Part shown: positions 25,052-34,603 of the stretch, piece by piece
How positions within the stretch are numbered: position 1 is the stretch's first letter
Layout of the letters: every line of letters begins with the position of its first letter
The notes under the pieces: generated by a model
The model's database searches: none
What the model was told of the DNA's origin: nothing
Seen by the model: the letters and a program-made list of their open reading frames with translations, nothing else
Program-made: the position numbers and the translations under genes
Assembly (NCBI RefSeq): GCF_014193375.1
Contig: NZ_JACHZF010000001.1
Location: 62,035-108,781 of the forward strand
DNA length: 46,747 bases
Direction of reading: 5' to 3'
DNA from: Halomonas campaniensis
GTDB taxonomy: Bacteria; Pseudomonadota; Gammaproteobacteria; Pseudomonadales; Halomonadaceae

Positions 25052-27114
25052 TGGCAAGACGCCTGTCCGGCCTGCCGCGCCGTCAGCGGCTGATCGGCCT
25101 CTGGCTGCTGCTCAGCGGGGTCAGCATCTTCGGGGGAGCGACCTTCGCCCTCTGGCTCGACAGCCTGTTCCATCCCGAGGGGCTGGCCAGGGTCGTGCTC
25201 TGGCTGGGCTGCTTCTCCGGTGGCGGCACCATCTTCCTGGTGGGCCTGCTGCTAGAGCGCCAGCTCTTCACCCCGCTGCGCCACCTGCAGGTGCAGCTGG
25301 CCCGGCTGGTGGCCAATCCCGATGCCCGTGAGGACTACCCCCCCGAGGGCTGGCTGCGGGGCCTCGGCCCCGACCTGGTGCGCGTCCGCGAGGCCTGGCG
25401 CACCGACCGGGGCCGGCTGGCCACCGCCCACGCCGAGGGGGCCCGCAGCGCCGCGCGCATCCGCCAGGAGCTCGAGACCCTGCTGCAGGTGCTGGATACC
25501 CCCCTGCTGCTCTGCGATCACCACCGCCGGGTGCTGCTCTTCAACCAGGCCGCCGAGGCGCTCTTCGAGGGGCATCACGGCCTGGGCCTCGGCAAGCGGC
25601 TCGAGACCCTGCTGCCGGCGAGCAGCCTGCAGGATGCCCTGGCCCAGCTCCCCGCCGACGGTGCCCCCCGGGAGGTGCTGGTGCCCAGCGACGAGCGCTG
25701 GCTGCGCGCGGTGCTGCGGCGGGTGCCGAGCAGCAACGGCGAGACCCTGCTGACCCTGACCGACACCACCGCCGCCTGGACCAGCGAGATGGGCGCCCGC
25801 GCCGAGCTCCTCGACAGCCTGCCGCGCCTGCGCCGCCACACCGCCAGCCTGGCCAGCGCCGCCGACGCCCTCACCTCCCTGGGGGACGCCGCCGGCGACA
25901 TGCGCCAGCGCCTCGAGGCGGTGATCGACGAGGAGAGCCAGTCGCTGGGGCAGGACATCGAGCAGCTGGGCCAGCTGGTGGAGCGCATGCAGCACGAGGG
26001 CGAGCGGCTGGTGCCGCTGTGGTCCAACGACCTCTGGGAGGCGCTCAACGAGCGCGGTGGCGATGCGGCCTGCCGCGTGGTGCCCATCGGCATGCCGGCC
26101 TGGGTCAAGGGCGATGCCACGGCGCTGCTGGTGCTGCTCGGCTCGCTGCTGGCGGAACTGCGCGGCCATGCCGGCCACCAGGAGCTGGAAGGCGAGATCT
26201 GCCTGGGCAACCGGCGGGTCTACCTCGACCTGGTATGGCGAGGCGCCCCCCTGGGCGAAGGCCAGCTCGCCGAGTGGCAGCAGGTTCGCCTCGAGGACCT
26301 GCCCCTGGCGCCGCGGGTCGCCGATGTGCTGCGCCAGCACGCCAGCGACGTCTGGAGCCTGGCCGATGCCGACGGCGAGCACGCCCGTCTGCGCCTGCCG
26401 CTGCCGGCCACCGAGCGGGTCGGGGCCCCGCGCCCGCGGACCCCGCCGCGGCCCGAGTTCCACGACTTCGGCATCGCCGACCTGCCGGCCCCCGATGCCG
26501 AGCTCGCCGCCCGCCCACTGCGCTCGCTGGAGGTGGTCGCCTTCGATACCGAGACCACCGGCCTGGAGCTGCGCCGCGGCGATACCGTGATCAGCGTCGG
26601 CGCCTGCCGGGTGGTCAATGCCCGACTGCTGGCCAGCGACATCTTCGACGTGCGCGTCGACCCCGGCCGCCCGATCCCGCCGGCCAGCACGGCGATCCAC
26701 GGCATCACCGACGACGACGTGGCCGGCGCCCCGCCGCTGCCGGTGGTGCTGCCACGCTTCCGCGACTACGTGGGCGACGCCGTGATCCTGGCCCACAACG
26801 CCGCCTTCGACCTGCTCGCCCTGCAGCCGCCAGGCGCCGGGGTCGCCCTGGACATGCCGGTGCTCGACACCCTGCTGATCTCCCGGGCCCTGGATGCCAG
26901 CCTGGATGGCCACGACCTGGACAGCCTGGCCGACCGCTACGGGCTGAGCTTCCCGCCCGGCACGCGGCACACCGCCCTCGGCGACGCCCGGGTCACCGCC
27001 GAGCTGTGGCTGGCGCTGCTGCCCCGCCTGGAGGCCCGGGGGATCGAGACCCTGGAGCAGGCGCTGGCCCTGCAGACCAGCGCCCTGGACAAGGAGGATG
27101 CCTGCGCCTCATGA
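25051..27114 (+). CDS. Membrane PAS-like sensor fused to a DnaQ-family 3'-5' exonuclease
   Basis: This 687-residue fusion has two membrane segments (about 15-36 and 48-68), a HAMP-like linker, a PAS-like domain (about 150-235, LLQVLDTPLLLCDHHRRVLL), and a helical region plus a degenerate kinase-like part (about 240-450) in which I see no HisKA histidine box and no N or G boxes. The C-terminal exonuclease (about 490-665) has all DEDDh residues: Asp499 and Glu501 (FDTETTG), Asp587 (HNAAFD), His640 and Asp645 (RHTALGD). Signal-controlled processing of DNA or RNA at the membrane is an inference. It is coupled to the receiver gene upstream. Confidence 0.85.
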   Translation: MARRLSGLPRRQRLIGLWLLLSGVSIFGGATFALWLDSLFHPEGLARVVLWLGCFSGGGTIFLVGLLLERQLFTPLRHLQVQLARLVANPDAREDYPPEGWLRGLGPDLVRVREAWRTDRGRLATAHAEGARSAARIRQELETLLQVLDTPLLLCDHHRRVLLFNQAAEALFEGHHGLGLGKRLETLLPASSLQDALAQLPADGAPREVLVPSDERWLRAVLRRVPSSNGETLLTLTDTTAAWTSEMGARAELLDSLPRLRRHTASLASAADALTSLGDAAGDMRQRLEAVIDEESQSLGQDIEQLGQLVERMQHEGERLVPLWSNDLWEALNERGGDAACRVVPIGMPAWVKGDATALLVLLGSLLAELRGHAGHQELEGEICLGNRRVYLDLVWRGAPLGEGQLAEWQQVRLEDLPLAPRVADVLRQHASDVWSLADADGEHARLRLPLPATERVGAPRPRTPPRPEFHDFGIADLPAPDAELAARPLRSLEVVAFDTETTGLELRRGDTVISVGACRVVNARLLASDIFDVRVDPGRPIPPASTAIHGITDDDVAGAPPLPVVLPRFRDYVGDAVILAHNAAFDLLALQPPGAGVALDMPVLDTLLISRALDASLDGHDLDSLADRYGLSFPPGTRHTALGDARVTAELWLALLPRLEARGIETLEQALALQTSALDKEDACAS

Positions 27115-27148
27115 CGCCCCCGAGCCGCCAACGGCCGGCCCCCCGGCC

Positions 27149-27346
27149 ATGAACACGCCTCGTCTCAAGGAGCGGCTGATCGCCCTGACGGTGCTCGCCA
27201 CGCTGCTCTTCGCGCCGCCGCTGATGCTGGTCTTCGACCGGCCGGCGGAAGCGGGCCTCTCCTGGCTGCCGCTCTACCTGTTCCTGGCCTGGGTGCTGGT
27301 GATCGCCCTGGCGGCCTGGCTGCTCGAACACCGGTCGGGAGACTAG
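27149..27346 (+). CDS. Small two-TM protein upstream of SSS kinase
   Basis: This 65-residue protein has a basic N-terminus (MNTPRLKERL) and two hydrophobic segments (about 11-28 and 38-58). The frame opens at 27098, but AAGGAGG abuts that ATG, so 27149 is preferred. Small two-TM proteins (DUF485/DUF4212 types) often precede sodium:solute symporters and may assist them; this one lies 19 bp before the SSS-kinase gene and looks analogous, although I cannot assign it to either family. Confidence 0.72.
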   Translation: MNTPRLKERLIALTVLATLLFAPPLMLVFDRPAEAGLSWLPLYLFLAWVLVIALAAWLLEHRSGD

Positions 27347-27365
27347 CCATGCGCGAGACGAGCCG

Positions 27366-30104
27366 ATGAGAACCGATGCCGTGGTCCTCTCGGTGGCCTT
27401 CGGCTACCTGGCGCTGCTGTTCGTGATCGCCGCCTGGGGCGACCGCCGCGCCGAGCAGGGGCGCTCGCTGATCGGCTCCCCCACGGTCTATGCCCTGTCC
27501 ATCGCGGTCTACTGCACCGCCTGGACCTTCTACGGCAGCGTCGGCCGCGCCGCGCAGTTCGGGCCCAGCTTCCTGCTCATCTACCTGGGCCCGACCCTGG
27601 CGATGCTGATGGCGCCGCTGCTGATCCGCAAGATGGTGCGCATCGCCAGCGCCCAGCGCATCACCTCCATCGCCGACTTCATCAGCGCCCGCTACGGCAA
27701 GAGCTCGAGCCTGGGCGCCCTGGTGGCGGTGATCGCGCTGATCGGCATCACCCCCTATATCGCGCTGCAGCTCAAGGCGATCACCGTCAGCCATGCGGTG
27801 CTGGTCAACTACCCCGAGGCCGCGGAGATGAGCCTCGCCGAGGAGAGCTTCTGGGTCGACAAGTCGTTCTGGGTGGCGCTGGTGCTGGCGGTCTTCATCA
27901 TCCTCTTCGGCACCCGCCACCTGGACGCCAGCGAGCGCCACGAGGGCATGGTCGCGGCCATCGCCTTCGAGTCGCTGGTGAAGCTGCTGGCCTTCCTCAG
28001 CGTCGGCGTGTTCACCGTCTTCGTGCTGTTCCACGGGCCCGGCGACCTCTTCGCCCGGGTCGCGGACAGCCCCGCGCTGGTCGGCGCGCTGGGCCTGGAG
28101 GCCGTGCCCGGCGGCGCCAGCGGCTGGGTCGGCATGCTGGTGCTGGCGTTCCTGGCCTTCATCACCCTGCCCCGCCAGTTCCAGGTGCTGGTGGTCGAGA
28201 ACGTCGACGAGCGCCACCTGAAGCGGGCCAGCTGGCTCTTCCCGCTCTACCTGCTGGCCATCAACCTCTTCGTGATCCCCATCGCCATGGCCGGCATGCT
28301 GCTGCTGGGCGGCGACGCCGACCCGGACAGCTTCGTGCTGACGCTACCGCTCTCGGCCGGCCTGGAGGGACTGCCGCTGCTGGTGTTCATCGGCGGGCTC
28401 TCGGCGGCCACCAGCATGGTCATCGTCGAGACCATCGCGCTGTCCACCATGGTCAGCAACCAGCTGGTGATGCCACTGCTGCTGCGCTCCCGGCACCTGC
28501 ACCTGAGCACCCGGGGCGAGCTGGCCGGCTGGCTGCTGGGCATCCGCCGGGTGGCCATCGTGCTGATCCTGCTGATGGGGTACCTCTACCATGCGCTGAT
28601 CGGCGACTCCTACAGCCTGGTGACCATCGGCCTGGTCTCCTTCGCCGCCGCCTGCCAGTTCGCGCCGGCCATGCTGATCGGCATGTACTGGCGGGGCGCC
28701 CACCGTCGCGGTGCCGCCGTGGGGCTTATCGCCGGCACCCTGGTGTGGGCCTGGACGCTGCTGATACCGGGCTTCGCCCAGTCGGGCTGGCTGGACGCCG
28801 GCTTCCTGGAGCAAGGGCCCTGGGGCATCGGTTGGCTGCGCCCCTATGCGCTGTTCGGCCTGGAGGGCTGGGACATCTACACCCATGCCCTGCTGTGGAG
28901 CCTGGTGGCCAACGTCGGCCTGCTGGTGGGCATCTCGCTGTTCTCCCGCCAGACGCCCCTGGAGCAGACCCAGGCCGCGCTGTTCACCGAGGCCATGCAC
29001 CCCGGCCTGATGGAGACCTCGCTGTGGCACGGCCAGACCACCCGCGGCGAGCTGCGCGCGCTGCTCGACCGCTACCTGGGGGCCAATGCCACGGCCCGGG
29101 CCTTCGCGGGCTTCGCCGACGACCCCGACAACGACGACCTGCCGGCGCCGCCGGCGCTGATCGCCCGCGCCGAACAGGCGCTCTCCGGGGCCCTGGGCAA
29201 CGCCTCCGCGCGGGTGCTGATCAACTCGGTGGTGCGCGGCGAGGCCCTCGACCTGGAGGCGATCCTCAGCATCCTCGACACCACCTCCGAGACCCTGGAG
29301 GTCAACCGTCGGCTGGAGCAGAAGTCGCGGGAGCTGGCGCGCACCAGCGAGGAGCTGCGCGCCGCCAACGAGCGGCTGCGGGAGCTGGACCGCCTCAAGG
29401 ACGAGTTCGTGGCGATGGTCAGCCACGAGCTGCGCACGCCGCTGACCTCGATCCGCGCCTTCGCCGAGATCCTGCGCGACAGCCAGGAGCTGCCCGACGA
29501 GAAGCGGGTGCACTTCCTCAACGTGGTGGTGCTCGAGAGCCAGCGGCTGTCGCGACTGATCGAGGAGATCCTCGACCTGGCCCGCCTGGAGAGCGGCCGC
29601 CTGACCCTCAACCCCCAGCGCCTCGACCTGGTGGCCCTGGCGCGCCACAGCGTGGACGCCGTGCACCGCCTGCAGGAGGACCGCGGGGTGGCCCTCGAGG
29701 TGCAGATCGACGTCGACGAGGCGCCGGTGGTGGGCGACCCGGACCGCCTCGAGCAGGTGATCATCAACCTGCTCGACAATGCCGGAAAGTTCGCCGACCA
29801 CGACGCGCCGAAGGTGCTGCTGCGCCTGGCGCGCCACAAGAACCACTATCGCCTGGCGGTGGAGGACAACGGCCCCGGCATCGCCATGGAGGAGCGCGAG
29901 CGGGTGTTCGAGAAGTTCCACCAGATCCAGCGTCCCGGCGAGAGCCCGGAGAAGACCCGCGGCCGCCCGCGGGGCAGCGGCCTGGGACTGCCGATCAGCC
30001 GCGGCATCGTCGCCCATCTGGGCGGCCGGCTGTGGGTCGAGGATGCCTCCCGCCTGGGCGGCGCCTGCCTGACCATGGAGCTGCCGGAGGCGCCGCCGGC
30101 GTAG
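27366..30104 (+). CDS. SSS-transporter/histidine kinase hybrid (CbrA/CrbS-like)
   Basis: This 912-residue sensor kinase has an N-terminal sodium:solute symporter domain of about 13 membrane segments (1-545), a STAC-like domain (about 550-625), a coiled coil (640-680), HisKA with His687 (MVSHELRTPLTS) and a HATPase domain with N box (NLLDNAGKF), G1 (DNGPGIA), F (FEKFHQI) and G2 (GSGLGLPIS). CbrA and CrbS/MxtR share this plan and sense carbon sources such as histidine or acetate. I see no PAS and no C-terminal receiver. It likely phosphorylates the single-domain receiver at 24680. The ligand is unknown. Confidence 0.9.
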   Translation: MRTDAVVLSVAFGYLALLFVIAAWGDRRAEQGRSLIGSPTVYALSIAVYCTAWTFYGSVGRAAQFGPSFLLIYLGPTLAMLMAPLLIRKMVRIASAQRITSIADFISARYGKSSSLGALVAVIALIGITPYIALQLKAITVSHAVLVNYPEAAEMSLAEESFWVDKSFWVALVLAVFIILFGTRHLDASERHEGMVAAIAFESLVKLLAFLSVGVFTVFVLFHGPGDLFARVADSPALVGALGLEAVPGGASGWVGMLVLAFLAFITLPRQFQVLVVENVDERHLKRASWLFPLYLLAINLFVIPIAMAGMLLLGGDADPDSFVLTLPLSAGLEGLPLLVFIGGLSAATSMVIVETIALSTMVSNQLVMPLLLRSRHLHLSTRGELAGWLLGIRRVAIVLILLMGYLYHALIGDSYSLVTIGLVSFAAACQFAPAMLIGMYWRGAHRRGAAVGLIAGTLVWAWTLLIPGFAQSGWLDAGFLEQGPWGIGWLRPYALFGLEGWDIYTHALLWSLVANVGLLVGISLFSRQTPLEQTQAALFTEAMHPGLMETSLWHGQTTRGELRALLDRYLGANATARAFAGFADDPDNDDLPAPPALIARAEQALSGALGNASARVLINSVVRGEALDLEAILSILDTTSETLEVNRRLEQKSRELARTSEELRAANERLRELDRLKDEFVAMVSHELRTPLTSIRAFAEILRDSQELPDEKRVHFLNVVVLESQRLSRLIEEILDLARLESGRLTLNPQRLDLVALARHSVDAVHRLQEDRGVALEVQIDVDEAPVVGDPDRLEQVIINLLDNAGKFADHDAPKVLLRLARHKNHYRLAVEDNGPGIAMEERERVFEKFHQIQRPGESPEKTRGRPRGSGLGLPISRGIVAHLGGRLWVEDASRLGGACLTMELPEAPPA

Positions 30105-30149
30105 GTCGCATTCCGCCCACCACCCGATTTCCACGGAGTGCAGTGGCGA

Positions 30150-31277
30150 CTACAGGCGGCGCGCTCGCTTCTGCAGGGCCCGGATCTGCTGCAGGTCGTG
30201 GCGCAGCAGCAGCCGCTGGTCCTCGCCCAGGCGGGACACATCCACCCAGCCATCCGCGCCGCGCCCCTCCCGGAGGCCGCTCAGTTGCTCGTCCAGCAGC
30301 AGGCCCTGCAGGCGCTCCAGCGCAGCGATCAGCGCCCGGGCGTGGGCCGCCGGCAGGGCCTCCTTGACCACCAGGTCGGTCAGGCGCGCCCGGGTATCGC
30401 TGGCGGCCACGCCATGACGCAGCGAGAGCAGCCGCACGACATTGACCAGCGGCAGCACGGCCTGGCGCTTGAGGTTGAGGGCACGATCATGGGGGGCCCC
30501 CTCGTCGTCACCCGCCAGCCGGCCGAAGCGATCCAGGGCCACCGGCAGGTCGTCGAGCAGCGCGGCCATCTCGTCGAGGAAGAGCCCGGCACCGGGCATC
30601 AGGCGCGCCACCCGGTCGGCCAGGGCCTCGGCCAGCGCGGGCTCACCATGGACCGGATGGAAATCGAGCAGGATATTGGCCTGCTGCACGCGCTTGACCC
30701 GTCGGTCGGCGGTCCAGATCGCCAGCTGTTCGCCCCACTCCGAGAGTCGCTTGCGCCACATCGGCCAGCGCGCCATCACGTGACCGCTGCACAGCGGGAT
30801 CCCCGCCTCGTCCAGGCGCTCGGTAAAGCGCTCGCCCAGCGCCTGGAAGTAGCCGTCGATCTCGGTGTGGCGTGCGTCGGGGTAGTCGGCGATGACCATG
30901 GCATTGTCCTGGTCCGGCCCCAGCAGGCTCTCGTGGCGTCCGCCCGAGCCCAGCACCAGCACGCAGTAGGCCACCGGCGGCGTCCCCCAGCCCTGCCCCT
31001 GCATCTCGCTGAGCGAGAGCTGGATGGCGCGCCGGTAGAGCCACGCGTTGTGGTCGCTGATCAGCTGGCTGATCCGCCAGGCCGGCAGGTCGAGGCGGAT
31101 CAGCGCCTCGGCCAGCCGCGGCTGCCAGGCATGGGCCCGGGCCAGTTCGGGCTCGGGACCCAGCTCGATCAGGGCGTCGCGCAGGGGGCCGAGCAGCGGC
31201 GGCAGGCGGCCGGGGTCTGGCAGGGCGTCATCGGCGAAGAGCCTTCGCCAGGACGAGGCACGGTGGAGCAGGCGCAT
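30150..31277 (-). CDS. DUF294-type putative nucleotidyltransferase
   Basis: This 375-residue protein has the nucleotidyltransferase signature GSGGRHESLLGPDQDNA, with the two metal-binding Asp in DQD, followed by the DUF294 C-terminal helical domain. The frame opens at 31418; the ATG at 31277 (MRLLHRASSWRRL) with GGAA upstream fits better. The N-terminal cNMP and CBS domains common in this family are missing. Such genes are often near SSS-kinase and exonuclease genes in gammaproteobacteria (recalled). It is convergent with the kinase gene, 45 bp apart. It may modify a protein or nucleotide in the same pathway. Confidence 0.85.
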   Translation of the reverse strand: MRLLHRASSWRRLFADDALPDPGRLPPLLGPLRDALIELGPEPELARAHAWQPRLAEALIRLDLPAWRISQLISDHNAWLYRRAIQLSLSEMQGQGWGTPPVAYCVLVLGSGGRHESLLGPDQDNAMVIADYPDARHTEIDGYFQALGERFTERLDEAGIPLCSGHVMARWPMWRKRLSEWGEQLAIWTADRRVKRVQQANILLDFHPVHGEPALAEALADRVARLMPGAGLFLDEMAALLDDLPVALDRFGRLAGDDEGAPHDRALNLKRQAVLPLVNVVRLLSLRHGVAASDTRARLTDLVVKEALPAAHARALIAALERLQGLLLDEQLSGLREGRGADGWVDVSRLGEDQRLLLRHDLQQIRALQKRARRL

Positions 31278-31381
31278 GGCGGTTCCGTGTCGGCGGCTTG
31301 CGGGAGTCATGGGGTCCCAGTGTAACCAGCGACACGGGACGGGACACTTGGGCCAAGGGCGAAGGACCCGCCCTGCAACGA

Positions 31382-31407
31382 CGACGGCGCCCCGTGGGGC
31401 GCCGTCG
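31382..31407. terminator. Hairpin downstream of hlyU-like gene
   Basis: A perfect stem, CGACGGCGCCCC paired with GGGGCGCCGTCG around a GT loop, follows the hlyU-like stop on the minus strand. No T-run is seen. Confidence 0.6.
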
Positions 31408-31428
31408 CGAACGGGCAAGGGCAGCGGC

Positions 31429-31731
31429 TCAGCGCGGTGCGAACATGTCGTCGCCCACCTCGTCGATGAAGCGCTGGGCCTTGCTGACCATCAGTTCGTC
31501 ACAGGCCTCGCGACCGGGCACCATGTCGGAGCGCTCGAAGCGATGCGCCTGCTCCTCCCCGTCGGCCCCCGGCTTGCGGATCCAGCCGCTGACGCGGTAC
31601 TGGCCGCCCTGGTCGGCGGGCTCCGAGACGATCAGGTAGCCCTTGTACTCGACCGGCTCGGCGGCCGCGGCGTTGCCGGGCCGGGCGTCGTCGCCGCCGC
31701 CGAACAGGCCGGATAACAGCTTCTTGAACAT
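31429..31731 (-). CDS. HlyU-family protein
   Basis: This 100-residue protein fits the HlyU family (annotated as transcriptional activators of hemolysin in some species, although most members are uncharacterised). Typical pieces are MFKKLLSGLFGGG, EPVEYKGYLI, GGQYRVSGWI, HRFERSDM and FIDEVGDDMF. It is downstream of argG with a large hairpin between, so it may be expressed separately. A regulatory role is not supported by any visible DNA-binding motif. Confidence 0.82.
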   Translation of the reverse strand: MFKKLLSGLFGGGDDARPGNAAAAEPVEYKGYLIVSEPADQGGQYRVSGWIRKPGADGEEQAHRFERSDMVPGREACDELMVSKAQRFIDEVGDDMFAPR

Positions 31732-31750
31732 GGGTCTCTCCCTGGTCGTC

Positions 31751-31794
31751 GCGCTCCGTAAAGGACGCCGGCCTGGGCCGGCATCCGGGAGCGC
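31751..31794. terminator. Nested hairpin between argG and hlyU-like gene
   Basis: Outer arms GCGCTCC and GGAGCGC enclose an inner GCCGGCC/GGCCGGC stem. It lies just after the argG stop on the minus strand and probably ends or attenuates argG transcription. Confidence 0.55.
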
Positions 31795-31809
31795 GGTTCG
31801 AGGCGCTGC

Positions 31810-33030
<1,221 letters not shown>

Positions 33031-33066
33031 TCGGGGGCTCCTTGTGATGAACGTCTTGAGGGGGCA

Positions 33067-33072
33067 AGTATA
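33067..33072 (-). promoter_or_regulatory. -10 element of argG
   Basis: TATACT on the minus strand lies 36 bp upstream of the argG ATG; the -35 match is poor, so an activator or a weak -35 is possible. No clear ARG box was recognised. Confidence 0.4.
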
Positions 33073-33197
33073 GCGCGGCAGACGCCGAGCGAATACCGGC
33101 CGCGGGACGTCCCGAAACCAAGCTGCTAGACTGGCGCGGATTCGAGGCCGCGCCTTCGGGAGGTGGTCGATACAGGAGTCCGATCGAGGAGAGGTGC

Positions 33198-33866
33198 ATG
33201 AGCGAGGCGATCGCCCGCGAACTGATGGCGCAGCGATTCCGCAGCTTCCTGCCGGTGGTGGTAGACCTGGAAACCGGCGGCTTCGATGCCGCCCGCGACG
33301 CGATACTGGAGATCGCCGCGGTGACCCTGACCATGGACGCCGAGGGCAACCTGCTGCCTGAGGCCACCTATGCCTTCCATGTCAGGCCCTTCGAGGGGGC
33401 CAACGTCGAGCAGTCGGCGCTGGACTTCACCGGCATCCGGCTCGACGACCCGCTGCGCCAGCAGGTGGCCCTCGGCGAGTCGGAGGCGCTCAACGAGATC
33501 TTCCGCCCGGTGCGCAAGGCGATCAAGGCCCACGGCTGCACCCGCGCGGTGCTGGTCGGCCACAACTCGGCCTTCGACCACGGCTTCCTCAACGCGGCGG
33601 TCACCCGCTGCGGCATCAAGCGCAACCCCTTCCACCCCTTCTCCAGCTTCGACACCGCCTCCCTGGCGGGCCTGGTCTACGGCCAGACGGTGCTGGCCCG
33701 GGCGTGTCGCGCCGCCGGCATCGAGTTCGACAACAGCGAGGCCCACTCGGCCCGCTATGACACCGAGCGCACCGCCGAGCTGTTCTGCGCCATGGTCAAT
33801 CGCTACAAGGAGCTGGGCGGCTGGGCCCAGGCCCAGCGCGAGCAGGGGATGGACGAGCAGCCGTAA
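33198..33866 (+). CDS. rnt: Ribonuclease T
   Basis: RNase T is a DEDDh 3'-5' exonuclease that trims the 3' ends of tRNA and other stable RNAs. The 222-residue protein has Asp23 and Glu25 ([10 protein letters not shown]), Asp in HNSAFDHGF and the HSARYDTE C-terminal pair, plus the basic [12 protein letters not shown] segment. Length fits the family. It starts after GAGAGG. A long heptanucleotide repeat starts directly after its stop codon. Confidence 0.95.
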   Translation: MSEAIARELMAQRFRSFLPVVVDLETGGFDAARDAILEIAAVTLTMDAEGNLLPEATYAFHVRPFEGANVEQSALDFTGIRLDDPLRQQVALGESEALNEIFRPVRKAIKAHGCTRAVLVGHNSAFDHGFLNAAVTRCGIKRNPFHPFSSFDTASLAGLVYGQTVLARACRAAGIEFDNSEAHSARYDTERTAELFCAMVNRYKELGGWAQAQREQGMDEQP

Positions 33867-33963
33867 GCGCCGAGCGCCGAGCGCCGAGCGCCGAGCGCCG
33901 AGCGCCGAGCGCCGAGCGCCGAGCGCCGAGCGCCGAGCGCCGAGCGCCGAGCGCCGAGCGCCG
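33867..33963. repeat. Heptanucleotide tandem repeat
   Basis: About 13.9 perfect copies of GCGCCGA start at the first base after the rnt TAA. The unit is not a multiple of three and the array is in untranslated sequence. Two inverted copies (TCGGCGC) occur at 34081-34087 and 34095-34101, beyond the terminator-like hairpin. Confidence 0.97.
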
Positions 33964-33998
33964 CAGGATGATGTCACGGACATGGCTGACATCAACGA

Positions 33999-34033
33999 AG
34001 AACCCCCGACGGATTCGACCCGGCGGGGGTTCT
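33999..34033. terminator. Convergent terminator between rnt and grxD
   Basis: AGAACCCCCG and CGGGGGTTCT form a 10-bp stem with a 15-base loop, followed by CGCTTTC. It lies between the convergent genes and could serve either. Confidence 0.65.
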
Positions 34034-34115
34034 CGCTTTCATCTTGAGTATCGACTGCCCGATGCCTGCCTGCAGGGCGCTCGGCGCTTGCAGCTCGGCG
34101 CTACCCGAAGGGCGC

Positions 34116-34451
34116 TCAGGCGTCGTCCTTGTGCTTCGCCGCGGTCTCCTTGATCAGCTTCTCGAGCTCGCCGCTCTGGTGCATCTCGACCACGATGTCG
34201 CAGCCGCCGACCAGCTCGCCCTCGACCCACAGCTGGGGGAAGGTGGGCCAGTTGGCGACCTTGGGCAGCTCGGCGCGGATGTCCGGGTTGTCCAGCACGT
34301 TGACGAAGGCGAACCGCTCGCCGCAGGCCATCAGCGCCTGGACGGTCTGGGCGGAGAAGCCGCACTGGGGCAGCTGCGGCGTGCCCTTCATGTAGATCAG
34401 GATGGGATTCTCGCTGATCTGGCGCTGGATGTTCTCGACGGTGGTGCTCAT
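34116..34451 (-). CDS. grxD: Monothiol glutaredoxin (Grx4 type)
   Basis: This 111-residue protein carries the CGFS active site (QCGFSAQ) of monothiol glutaredoxins that bind and pass on 2Fe-2S clusters with glutathione, working with BolA-type partners. Other marks are MKGTP near 22-26, WPTFPQLWV and GGCDIV. The frame opens at 34556, but the ATG at 34451 with GGGAGA upstream gives the standard N-terminus and length. Confidence 0.96.
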   Translation of the reverse strand: MSTTVENIQRQISENPILIYMKGTPQLPQCGFSAQTVQALMACGERFAFVNVLDNPDIRAELPKVANWPTFPQLWVEGELVGGCDIVVEMHQSGELEKLIKETAAKHKDDA

Positions 34452-34527
34452 GACGTCTCCCTTTCTCGTTGGACCGGGACCGACGGGCAATACCCGAGTA
34501 CGCCGGTCGGCCTTGTGGATGGGTGCC

Positions 34528-34533
34528 ATTCTA
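34528..34533 (-). promoter_or_regulatory. -10-like element of grxD
   Basis: TAGAAT on the minus strand lies about 77 bp upstream of the grxD ATG; the -35 is weak. Confidence 0.3.
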
Positions 34534-34548
34534 CTGATGCCGAGCGCG

Positions 34549-34577
34549 TTGCGCATCCCCCGGCGGCTGGCTAGGAT
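34549..34577 (+). promoter_or_regulatory. Sigma70-like promoter of argF
   Basis: TTGCGC, a 17-bp spacer and TAGGAT end 26 bp before the argF ATG. Confidence 0.5.
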
Positions 34578-34603
34578 GGACGTTTTTCCCGTGGAGCGAC
34601 CCC

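Noticed and set aside
27349..27369. Six-codon frame (ATG to TGA) overlapping the SSS-kinase start
   Set aside because: It is too short to support; ATGA overlap may be chance in this dense cluster.
33867..33963. Heptamer array considered as CRISPR or as coding sequence
   Set aside because: There are no spacers between units, and the frames through it (Ala-Glu-Arg-Arg-type repeats) have no start or family support; rnt ends just before it.
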